Notes under the pieces: generated by a model
What the model was told of the DNA's origin: nothing
The model's database searches: none
The model's input: the letters and a program-made list of their open reading frames with translations, nothing else
Assembly (NCBI RefSeq): GCF_001426405.1
Contig: NZ_LMEP01000028.1
Coordinates: 62,001 to 126,000, forward strand
DNA: 64,000 nucleotides
Source: Streptomyces sp. Root1304
GTDB taxonomy: Bacteria > Actinomycetota > Actinomycetes > Streptomycetales > Streptomycetaceae
Direction of reading: 5' to 3'
Part shown: positions 7,652 to 14,911 of the stretch, piece after piece
How positions within the stretch are numbered: position 1 is the stretch's first letter
Layout: each line of letters starts with the position of its first letter
Made by a program: the position numbers and the translations under genes

Positions 7652-7987
7652 GTGATTCCCGGTGGTGGTCAGCCCAACATGCAGCAGCTTCTCCAGCAGG
7701 CCCAGAAGATGCAGCAGGACCTCGCCCGCGCGCAGGAGGAACTGGCCGCGACCGCTGTCGAGGGGCAGTCGGGCGGCGGCCTGGTCAAGGCGACCGTGAC
7801 CGGCTCCGGCGAGCTGCGCGGCCTGGTCATCGACCCCAAGGCGGTCGACCCGGAGGACACCGAGACGCTGGCCGACCTGGTGGTGGCCGCGGTGCAGGCC
7901 GCCAACGACAACGCGCAGCAGCTCCAGCAGGCGAAGCTCGGCCCGCTGGCGCAGGGCATGGGCGGCATGCCGGGTCTGGGCTTCTGA
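7652..7987 (+). CDS. YbaB/EbfC nucleoid-associated protein
   Basis: A 111-residue DNA-binding protein with the N-terminal amphipathic helix MQQLLQQAQKMQQDLARAQE, the central strand VKATVTGSGELRGLVIDP, and a C-terminal helix. GTG 7652 is chosen because AGGAG (7642-7646) lies five bases upstream; GTG 7646 overlaps that site. YbaB is encoded next to recR in most bacteria and binds DNA as a dimer. dnaX, often the first gene of this cluster, is absent here. Confidence 0.93.
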   Translation: MIPGGGQPNMQQLLQQAQKMQQDLARAQEELAATAVEGQSGGGLVKATVTGSGELRGLVIDPKAVDPEDTETLADLVVAAVQAANDNAQQLQQAKLGPLAQGMGGMPGLGF

Positions 7988-8053
7988 GCCCCTTCTAAGG
8001 CTCGCTTCCAGCCACTACCGTAAGAATCAAGCACCCCCGAGAAGGGCGTTCCG

Positions 8054-8653
8054 TTGTACGAAGGCGTGGTTCAGGACCTCATCGACGAACTGGGCAGGCT
8101 GCCCGGCGTCGGTCCCAAGAGCGCGCAGCGGATCGCCTTCCACATCCTCCAGGCCGAGCCGACGGACGTCCGCCGTCTCGCGCACGCCCTCCTGGAGGTC
8201 AAGGAGAAGGTCAGGTTCTGCGCGGTCTGCGGAAACGTCGCACAGCAGGAGCAGTGCAACATCTGCCGTGACCCGCGCCGCGACCTGACCGTCATCTGTG
8301 TGGTCGAGGAGCCGAAGGACGTCGTGGCGATCGAGCGGACCCGCGAGTTCCGGGGGCGGTACCACGTCCTCGGCGGCGCGATCAGCCCGATCGAGGGCGT
8401 CGGCCCGGACGACCTGCGCATCCGGGAGCTGCTCGCGCGGCTCGCCGACGGCGCGGTCACCGAGCTGATCCTCGCGACCGACCCGAACCTGGAGGGCGAG
8501 GCCACCGCGACGTACCTGGCGCGGATGATCAAGCCCATGGGACTCAAGGTCACCCGCCTCGCGAGCGGGCTCCCGGTCGGTGGCGACCTGGAGTACGCCG
8601 ACGAGGTGACCCTCGGCCGTGCCTTCGAGGGGCGGAGGCTGCTAGATGTATGA
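8054..8653 (+). CDS. recR: recombination mediator RecR
   Basis: A 199-residue RecR with its N-terminal helix-hairpin-helix (LGRLPGVGPKSAQRIAFH), the four-cysteine zinc finger C-X2-C...C-X2-C (FCAVCGN...QCNICRD, residues about 56-75), and the Toprim domain (VCVVEEPKDVVAIE, LILATDPNLEGEATA). It loads RecA onto gapped DNA with RecO/RecF. The TTG start is supported by GAAGGG eight bases upstream. It sits between ybaB and a DUF5063 gene, the usual actinobacterial order. Confidence 0.96.
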   Translation: MYEGVVQDLIDELGRLPGVGPKSAQRIAFHILQAEPTDVRRLAHALLEVKEKVRFCAVCGNVAQQEQCNICRDPRRDLTVICVVEEPKDVVAIERTREFRGRYHVLGGAISPIEGVGPDDLRIRELLARLADGAVTELILATDPNLEGEATATYLARMIKPMGLKVTRLASGLPVGGDLEYADEVTLGRAFEGRRLLDV

Positions 8654-8688
8654 CGACCGGGCCGGCGCGCTCTCAGGGAGGCTCCTCG

Positions 8689-9357
8689 ATGTCTGACCCC
8701 ACGCTGCACGCGATCACCCAGAATCCCGACGACTTCTCGGTCCAGATCGCCGACTCCATCGAGAGCTTCATCGTCGCGACGACCGAGGTCGCCAAGGGCG
8801 ACGAGCCGGACAGCGCGGTGCCCTTCCTCCTCCTGGAGATCTCACAGCTGCTGCTGGCCGGCGGGCGGCTCGGCGCGCACGAGGACATCGTCCCGGACGA
8901 GCGGTACGAGACCGACACGGGCCCCGAGCCCGACATGGACGACCTGCGCGAGCGCTTCGCCGTGCTCCTCGAACCGGTCGACGTCTTCTCCGAGGTCTTC
9001 GACCCGTACGAGCCCCGCAAGGCCCCTGTCCCGGCCCGGATCTCCGACAACCTCGCCGACATCGTCGCGGACCTGCGGCACGGCCTCGCCCACTACCGCG
9101 CGGGCCGCACCAGCGAGGCCCTGTGGTGGTGGCAGTTCTCGTACTTCTCCAACTGGGGCCCCACCGCCTCGGCCACCCTGCGCGCCCTCCAGTCCCTGGT
9201 GGCACACGTCCGTCTGGACCAGCCGCTGGCGGCCCTGGACGGCCTCGACACGGACGAGGACCTCACCGAGGACGACCTCGCGGAGGAGGCGGGCCGGGTG
9301 ATGGCCGAGGAGATCGCCGGCCCGCTGGGCCTGGCCGCCCGGCCGGTCGGGAAGTAG
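8689..9357 (+). CDS. DUF5063 protein of the recR operon
   Basis: A 222-residue acidic protein beginning MSDPTLHAITQNPDDFSVQI. AGGGAGG (8675-8681) upstream supports ATG 8689 over a start inside recR. Trp-rich LWWWQFSYFSNWGPTAS and the acidic C-terminal segment DTDEDLTEDDLAEEA are visible. It belongs to DUF5063, a family of unknown function regularly found between recR and ask in Streptomyces. A connection to recombination is suggested only by position. Confidence 0.85.
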   Translation: MSDPTLHAITQNPDDFSVQIADSIESFIVATTEVAKGDEPDSAVPFLLLEISQLLLAGGRLGAHEDIVPDERYETDTGPEPDMDDLRERFAVLLEPVDVFSEVFDPYEPRKAPVPARISDNLADIVADLRHGLAHYRAGRTSEALWWWQFSYFSNWGPTASATLRALQSLVAHVRLDQPLAALDGLDTDEDLTEDDLAEEAGRVMAEEIAGPLGLAARPVGK

Positions 9358-9514
9358 CCCGTTCCCCCGGCCGTACGAGCCCGGCGAACCCTCGGATGAT
9401 CACTCTCTGAGCGGCGCGTCTCAGGATGCGATATCACGTCGGCGTTTCCGGGTCCCTCGTTAGACTGAGCCGATCGCAGCGCCGGCTGCGGCACAGACTG
9501 AGCGAGGAGCGCAC

Positions 9515-10786
9515 GTGGGCCTTGTCGTGCAGAAGTACGGAGGCTCCTCCGTTGCCGATGCCGAAGGCATCAAGCGCGTCGCCAAGCGAATCGTGGACAC
9601 CAAGAAGGACGGCCACCAGGTGGTCGTCGTGGTTTCCGCGATGGGCGACACGACGGACGAGCTGATCGATCTCGCCGAGCAGGTATCCCCGATCCCTGCC
9701 GGGCGTGAGTTCGACATGCTGCTGACCGCCGGAGAGCGGATCTCCATGGCCCTGCTGGCCATGGCGATCAAAAACCTGGGCCACGAGGCCCAGTCGTTCA
9801 CGGGCAGCCAGGCAGGCGTCATCACCGACTCGGTCCACAACAAAGCGCGCATCATCGATGTCACGCCGGGCCGGATCCGCACCGCCCTCGACGAGGGCAA
9901 CATCGCCATCGTCGCCGGCTTCCAGGGCGTCAGCCAGGACAAGAAGGACATCACCACCCTCGGCCGCGGCGGGTCCGACACCACGGCCGTGGCGCTCGCC
10001 GCCGCGCTCGACGCCGAGGTCTGCGAGATCTACACCGACGTCGACGGCGTGTTCACCGCCGACCCGCGCGTGGTGAAGAAGGCGAAGAAGATCGACTGGA
10101 TCTCCTTCGAGGACATGCTGGAGCTCGCCGCGTCCGGCTCCAAGGTGCTGCTGCACCGCTGCGTCGAGTACGCGCGCCGCTACAACATCCCGATCCACGT
10201 GCGCTCCTCCTTCTCGGGACTGCAGGGCACATGGGTCAGCAACGAACCGCAGGGAGCTCAGAAGGTGGAGCAGGCCATCATCTCGGGTGTCGCCCACGAC
10301 ACCTCCGAGGCGAAGATCACTGTCGTCGGCGTGCCTGACAAGCCGGGCGAGGCCGCGGCCATCTTCCGGGCCGTCGCGGACGCCGAGATCAACATCGACA
10401 TGATCGTGCAGAACGTGTCCGCGGCCTCCACCGGCCTCACGGACATCTCCTTCACCCTCCCCAAGGCCGAGGGCCGCAAGGCCATCGACGAGCTGGAGAA
10501 GGCCAAGGGTGCGATCGGCTTCGACTCGCTGCGCTACGACGACCAGATCGGCAAGATCTCCCTGGTCGGCGCGGGCATGAAGACCAACCCGGGCGTCACC
10601 GCCGACTTCTTCAAGGCGCTGTCCGACGCGGGCGTGAACATCGAGCTGATCTCGACCTCCGAGATCCGCATCTCGGTCGTCACCCGCGCCGACGACGTCA
10701 ACGAGGCCGTGCGCGCCGTCCACACCGCCTTCGGTCTGGACAGCGACTCGGACGAGGCCGTGGTCTACGGAGGCACCGGCCGATGA
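9515..10786 (+). CDS. ask: aspartokinase, alpha subunit
   Basis: A 423-residue aspartokinase; it phosphorylates L-aspartate in the first step to lysine, threonine, methionine and diaminopimelate. Motifs seen are VQKYGGSSVAD (kinase lysine), FTGSQAGVITD, and TTLGRGGSDTTAVALAAAL, then two ACT domains (about residues 265-340 and 345-415) for feedback control by Lys/Thr. An internal ribosome-binding site and GTG at 10265 would give the beta subunit (173 residues), as in other Gram-positive Ask loci. It overlaps asd by four bases. Confidence 0.96.
   Translation: MGLVVQKYGGSSVADAEGIKRVAKRIVDTKKDGHQVVVVVSAMGDTTDELIDLAEQVSPIPAGREFDMLLTAGERISMALLAMAIKNLGHEAQSFTGSQAGVITDSVHNKARIIDVTPGRIRTALDEGNIAIVAGFQGVSQDKKDITTLGRGGSDTTAVALAAALDAEVCEIYTDVDGVFTADPRVVKKAKKIDWISFEDMLELAASGSKVLLHRCVEYARRYNIPIHVRSSFSGLQGTWVSNEPQGAQKVEQAIISGVAHDTSEAKITVVGVPDKPGEAAAIFRAVADAEINIDMIVQNVSAASTGLTDISFTLPKAEGRKAIDELEKAKGAIGFDSLRYDDQIGKISLVGAGMKTNPGVTADFFKALSDAGVNIELISTSEIRISVVTRADDVNEAVRAVHTAFGLDSDSDEAVVYGGTGR
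10251..10267 (+). promoter_or_regulatory. internal ribosome-binding site and GTG start for Ask beta subunit
   Basis: AGGGAG (10251-10256) lies eight bases before an in-frame GTG (10265-10267) at ask codon 251. Initiation here gives a 173-residue protein carrying only the two ACT domains, the known architecture of the in-frame beta subunit of heterotetrameric aspartokinases. Confidence 0.75.
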
Positions 10787-11835
10787 CACCGAAGCCGACG
10801 CTCGCGGTCGTGGGAGCGACCGGGGCGGTCGGCTCGGTGATGCTCCAGATGCTCACGCACCACGCGGACGTCTGGGGCGAGATCCGTCTGCTCGCCTCCC
10901 CGCGCTCGGCCGGTCGCAAGACCGCCGTACGCGGGGAGGAGTGCGAGGTCCTCGCACTCGACGAGGACGCCCTCGACGGCGTCGACGTCGCGCTCTTCCT
11001 GGCGCCCGACCACGTCGCCGCCCGCTGGGCCCCCGTCGCCGCGCTCAAGGGTGCCGTCGTCGTCGACACCTCCGCCGCCTTCCGCGCGGACCCCGACGTG
11101 CCCCTCGTCGTCCCCGAGACCAACGCCCACGCGGCGCGCGTACGCCCCCGGGGCATCGTCGCCAGCCCCGGCTGCACCACCCTCGCGCTGATCGTCGCCG
11201 TGGGCGCCCTGCACGCCGAGTTCGGACTCTGCGAACTGGTCGTCACCGCCCAGCAGGCCGCCAGCGGCGCCGGACAGGCGGGCGTCGAGGCGCTCCGCGC
11301 CCAGCTCGGCCTGGTGGTCGGCGGCAACGACCTCGGCACCCACCCCGGAGACGTGCGCCGGGCCGTCGGCGAGACCACCGGCCCCTTCCCCGGGCCCCTC
11401 GCGCTCAACGTCCTGCCCTGGTCGGGCACGGCCGGCGCCGACGGGGCCTCCTCGGAGGAGGAGCACGTACGGGACGAGACCCGCCGCATCCTCGGCCTGC
11501 CCGGACTGCGGGTCGCCGCCACCTGTCTGCGCGTGCCCGTCGTCACCGGGCACTCCGTCTCCGTGCACGCCCGCTTCGAGCGCCCCGTCCCGGTCGCCCG
11601 CGCACACGAGATCCTGGCGACCTCACCCGGCGTCGTGCTCTACGACGACCCCGGCGCGGGCGACTTCCCCACCCCCGCCGACGTCGCGGGCACCGACCCC
11701 GCCTGGGTCGGCCGGGTGCGGCGGTCCATGGACGACGAGCGGGCGCTCGACTTCTTCGTCTGCGCCGACAACCTGCGCAAGGGCGCCGCCCTCAACGCCC
11801 TGCAGATCGCCGAATCGGTTGTCACGTCTTTGTAG
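10783..11835 (+). CDS. asd: aspartate-semialdehyde dehydrogenase
   Basis: A 350-residue NADP-dependent enzyme that reduces aspartyl phosphate to the semialdehyde. The nucleotide-binding start VVGATGAVGSVML, the catalytic cysteine in ASPGCTT, and QQAASGAGQAG of the active site are present. The ATG overlaps the ask TGA (10783-10786), so kinase and dehydrogenase are coupled. Length and order (ask-asd) are standard for actinobacteria. Confidence 0.95.
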   Translation: MTPKPTLAVVGATGAVGSVMLQMLTHHADVWGEIRLLASPRSAGRKTAVRGEECEVLALDEDALDGVDVALFLAPDHVAARWAPVAALKGAVVVDTSAAFRADPDVPLVVPETNAHAARVRPRGIVASPGCTTLALIVAVGALHAEFGLCELVVTAQQAASGAGQAGVEALRAQLGLVVGGNDLGTHPGDVRRAVGETTGPFPGPLALNVLPWSGTAGADGASSEEEHVRDETRRILGLPGLRVAATCLRVPVVTGHSVSVHARFERPVPVARAHEILATSPGVVLYDDPGAGDFPTPADVAGTDPAWVGRVRRSMDDERALDFFVCADNLRKGAALNALQIAESVVTSL

Positions 11836-11923
11836 GATCTGTGAACGGCCTGTGAGCAAAAAGGCGTCAGATACCTCTTGAACTGCGGCGATGCCGTGAC
11901 TGACGATGCTCTTCCCCCTTGCT

Positions 11924-11950
11924 GCAACCAGTAGTTGAGTGGGGGCGTCT
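11924..11950 (+). promoter_or_regulatory. candidate ECF-type promoter of the sigma-factor operon
   Basis: GCAACC (11924-11929) and CGTCT (11946-11950) are separated by 16 bases, the geometry of promoters read by ECF sigma factors of the SigE type (GGAAC/CGTC). It lies in the 263-base gap between asd and the sigma gene, so autoregulation is plausible. Nothing else gene-like was identified in that gap apart from the small frame at 12022. Confidence 0.4.
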
Positions 11951-12021
11951 CTGCGTGCACACACAGTCGTGTGACGCGGAACACGCTGTGAAAGCGGGGC
12001 ATCGGGGGAGAACGGTAACGC

Positions 12022-12294
12022 ATGAGGACGAACAACTCGCCGTCGAAAAGGGTGGCGTACGCGTACAACCCTGCCGGGGGGAAGCGTGTCCAACATGCGT
12101 GGCTGAGGTACTCGACATCGCGACCATCGCCCCGCTGCGCGGCGTGGGCAAGGCGCTGCTCCCCGTGCGGGGCACCGCCGGCGGCATCGTGCGCGCCGGC
12201 GCGGGACCCGCGCGCGGCGCTCCCGCCGACGCCGTACGCGGCTCCGCGGCCGGCGCCTTCCGGCGACCGCGTCCGCTCGGCGGCATGCCGGTGA
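12022..12294 (+). other. possible upstream/overlapping ORF in the sigma leader
   Basis: ATG 12022 has a good ribosome-binding site (GGGGGAG, 12005-12011). It opens a 90-codon frame, +1 relative to the sigma gene, that runs through the sigma start. Its first 30 codons have GC-rich third positions, unlike the sigma frame upstream of 12099. The protein (MRTNNSPSKRVAYAYNPAGG...) resembles nothing I know. It may be a regulatory leader ORF or chance. Confidence 0.25.
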
Positions 12295-12872
12295 TCGCCC
12301 CCGTGCCCGCGGGCTCCCGCGCGAGCTCCGTGGACGGCATCCCGGCGCCCCGGACCAGTTCCGAGGGCAGCGCGGCCGCCGGAACCACGGTCGACCACCT
12401 GACCGAGACCTACCGCGCCCACTACCGTTCGCTGCTCGGCCTCGCCGCGCTGCTCCTCGACGACACCGCCTCCTGCGAGGACGTCGTCCAGGAGGCGTTC
12501 ATCCGCGTCCACTCGGCCCGCAAGCGGGTCCGCGAGCCCGAGAAGACGCTCGCCTACCTGCGCCAGACCGTCGTGAACCTCTCCCGGTCCGCGCTGCGCC
12601 GCCGCATCCTCGGCCTCAAGCTCCTCTCCAAGCCGATGCCCGACATGGCGAGCGCGGAGGAGGGGGCGTACGACCAGCTGGAGCGCGAGGACCTGATCAA
12701 GGCCATGCGCGGCCTCCAGCGCCGTCAGCGCGAGGTGCTCGCCCTGCGGTACTTCTCCGACATGACCGAGGTGCAGGTCGCCGAGGCGCTCGGAATATCC
12801 CTGGGCTCGGTGAAGGCGTACGGTTCGCGGGGCATCGCGGCGCTGCGCGTCGCGATGGGAGCGACGACATGA
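12099..12872 (+). CDS. ECF-like RNA polymerase sigma factor
   Basis: A sigma factor of about 257 residues. Region 2 (YRAHYRSLLGLAALLLDD, CEDVVQEAFIRVHSA) and region 4 (RRQREVLALRYFSDMTEVQVAEALGISLGSVKAYGSRG) are clear. An unusual Ala/Pro/Arg-rich N-terminal extension of about 95 residues precedes region 2. The GTG at 12099 is chosen because third-position GC rises there; the frame is open further upstream and the start is uncertain. The next gene overlaps by ATGA, suggesting a membrane partner or anti-sigma factor. I recall the equivalent gene after asd in S. coelicolor. Confidence 0.85.
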   Translation: MAEVLDIATIAPLRGVGKALLPVRGTAGGIVRAGAGPARGAPADAVRGSAAGAFRRPRPLGGMPVIAPVPAGSRASSVDGIPAPRTSSEGSAAAGTTVDHLTETYRAHYRSLLGLAALLLDDTASCEDVVQEAFIRVHSARKRVREPEKTLAYLRQTVVNLSRSALRRRILGLKLLSKPMPDMASAEEGAYDQLEREDLIKAMRGLQRRQREVLALRYFSDMTEVQVAEALGISLGSVKAYGSRGIAALRVAMGATT

Positions 12873-14083
12873 GTGGGGCCCCCGACAGGGACGGCGGGAC
12901 CGGCGGGGCTCGGCCGAGCCGTGCGGACGGTGACGCCCGAGAAGAACGTGACGACCTGAGTGGACAGCGCATGGTGAACATCGAGCCCGGCCCCGGCGAG
13001 GGCGACGGGGACGACGAACTCGCGCTGCGGCGGCTGTTCCAGGGAGCCGTGTCCGGCCTGGAGCCCTCCAAGGGCTCGCTCGAACACCTGCGGAGGGCCG
13101 TGCCCGCGCGGCGCGCCCGCAAGCGGCAGGCCATCGTGGGCGCCGCCGCCGCGGCCGTCCTCATCGGCACCGCCGTCCCCGCCTTCGTGCACGTCGCCGC
13201 GTCCGGCGGCATCTCCGCCGCCGGGAACCCGGTGAACGCCGGGCACGGCGAGGAGGCCCAGGGCGGCACCGGCACCGAGACCGGGGTCGAGGGCGGCCAG
13301 AGCCCGAAGACCCCCGCGGGCACCGTTTCCCCCGACCAGGGCACCGACGAGGGTTCCCAGGGCAAGCCCCAGCAGCCCGGCAACGGCACCTCCGGCGGCG
13401 GGTCCTCGCAGTCGCAGGGCACCGGCCCCGGCGCCGGACCCAAGTGCGAGGCCGGGCAGCTCGGCGTCAGCGCGGCGGAAGCCGGCGGACCCGACGGCGA
13501 GGGCAAGGTGTACGGCACCTTCCGCATCGCCAACGTCTCCGACCGGAGCTGTGTCCTGGACGGCAGCGGTGTCGTCGGCTTCGAGGCGCGCGGCGCCGCC
13601 GATCCGGGCCGGATCTCGGTCGTCCGGCGCACCTCGGGGGACGGCGGCAGCGGTCTGCCCGACCCCTCGCAGGAGGCCTCCTCGCTGCTGCTCAGGCCGA
13701 GCGGCAGCTACGAGGTGAAGTTCGTCTGGGTGCCGAGCGAGACCTGTCCGACCACAGGCACCACCCCGACGCCCACGCCGACCCAGCCGTCCGAGCAGCC
13801 GACCACGCCGCCGCCGACGGACACCCCGACGACCGCCGACCCGGACCCCAGCGCGGGCACGGGCTCCGGCGGCACGGGCACCGGCTCGGAGCCGGGCACG
13901 GGCGCGGGCGGGGGCGCGGACGCCGGTACGGCCCCGCAGCTGCTCCGCGCGGACGGCGGTCTCGCCGACGGCAGCGTGCTGGTGAGCCACGTCGCGGAGC
14001 CGGGCGGCCCGGGAGCCTCGGTCACCGTCCCGAACGCCTGCGCGGGCACGATCTACCGCACGGGGCTGCTGAGCGGTTCCTGA
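12869..14083 (+). CDS. single-pass membrane protein coupled to the sigma factor (putative anti-sigma)
   Basis: A 404-residue protein. The cytosolic N-terminus (DELALRRLFQGAVSGLEPSKGSLEHLRRAVPARRARKRQ) precedes one membrane helix (about residues 90-112). A Gly/Ser/Gln-rich linker and an extracellular domain with cysteines (PKCEAGQLGV, RSCVLDGSG, ETCPTT, NACAGTIY) follow; a Thr/Pro-rich stretch splits the domain near residues 295-330. The extracellular part resembles DUF4232-type domains. The 4-base overlap with the sigma gene suggests co-synthesis and sequestration; no canonical ZAS zinc motif is present, so anti-sigma function is inference. Confidence 0.75.
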   Translation: MSGAPDRDGGTGGARPSRADGDAREERDDLSGQRMVNIEPGPGEGDGDDELALRRLFQGAVSGLEPSKGSLEHLRRAVPARRARKRQAIVGAAAAAVLIGTAVPAFVHVAASGGISAAGNPVNAGHGEEAQGGTGTETGVEGGQSPKTPAGTVSPDQGTDEGSQGKPQQPGNGTSGGGSSQSQGTGPGAGPKCEAGQLGVSAAEAGGPDGEGKVYGTFRIANVSDRSCVLDGSGVVGFEARGAADPGRISVVRRTSGDGGSGLPDPSQEASSLLLRPSGSYEVKFVWVPSETCPTTGTTPTPTPTQPSEQPTTPPPTDTPTTADPDPSAGTGSGGTGTGSEPGTGAGGGADAGTAPQLLRADGGLADGSVLVSHVAEPGGPGASVTVPNACAGTIYRTGLLSGS

Positions 14084-14146
14084 GCCAGCCCGGGGCGGGG
14101 CGGGGCCGGGCCGGGGCTGTGGGCCGGGCTTCGGGAGGGGCCGGGC

Positions 14147-14905
14147 CTACAGGCCCAGGGCCTCGTCGCGGGAGGCCTCCGCCTCCCGGCGGACCAGCCG
14201 GAACCACATGAAGAGGACGAAGCCCGCGAAGACGAACCACTCCGCGGTGTAGCCCAGGTTCTGGAAGGCCTTCGCGTCCAGGCTCGTGCCCGCCGCGGCC
14301 GCCGCCGGGACCGGGGTGAGCCCGGCGGGGGAGTCCGCGAGCGTGACCCAGGCGTCGTAGACGTCCTCCGTCACCACGTTCACCAGGGACGCCGCGCTGA
14401 TCATGCCGAGCTGCCCCTCGGGCAGCCCGCCAGCCGTGTTGACGCCCTTCGTGCCCTGGGTCTCCGAGGCCTGGAGCGCGCCCACCACGGTGACCTCGCC
14501 GGCCGGCGGGGCGGGCGCCTGCGCGCCCGCGGGGAGCCAGCCCCGGACCACCGGCAGCGACCGGCCGCCGTCCGTCCGCAGCAGTGTCAGGACGTAGCTG
14601 CCGGTCCGGCCGTCCAGCTCACGGTCGGGGACGAGGAACTGCTCCCCGAACCGGCCGCGCGCCTGCGCCGACCGGCCCGAGGTCTCCTTGTCCACCGGGA
14701 GCAGCGAGTCCAGCGGCTCCGCCTTCAGCGTGCTCGCGTCGGGCCGCTCCTCGGCCGCCTTGTGGGTGTCGACACGATCCTCGAACTTGCCCAGCTGCCA
14801 CGTCCCCATGAACACGCAGAACGGGATCGCCAGCAGGACGAAGACGTTGATCCCCCACCAGCGGGGCGTTCTCAGGAACCGGTACACGCCCCCCACGGTA
14901 CGCAA
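14147..14905 (-). CDS. SURF1-family protein
   Basis: A 252-residue SURF1 homolog, an assembly factor of haem-copper cytochrome oxidase. The two-helix architecture is clear: helix one FLRTPRWWGINVFVLLAIPF with FMGTWQLGKFE, and helix two near the C-terminus (YTAEWFVFAGFVLFMWFRL). The periplasmic part holds VRGWLPAGAQ. The TTG at 14905, with GAGG upstream and a 6-base gap to the preceding gene, is used; GTG 14887 would give the more usual MYRFLRTPRWW start. Confidence 0.88.
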   Translation of the reverse strand: MRTVGGVYRFLRTPRWWGINVFVLLAIPFCVFMGTWQLGKFEDRVDTHKAAEERPDASTLKAEPLDSLLPVDKETSGRSAQARGRFGEQFLVPDRELDGRTGSYVLTLLRTDGGRSLPVVRGWLPAGAQAPAPPAGEVTVVGALQASETQGTKGVNTAGGLPEGQLGMISAASLVNVVTEDVYDAWVTLADSPAGLTPVPAAAAAGTSLDAKAFQNLGYTAEWFVFAGFVLFMWFRLVRREAEASRDEALGL

Positions 14906-14911
14906 GCGGCC

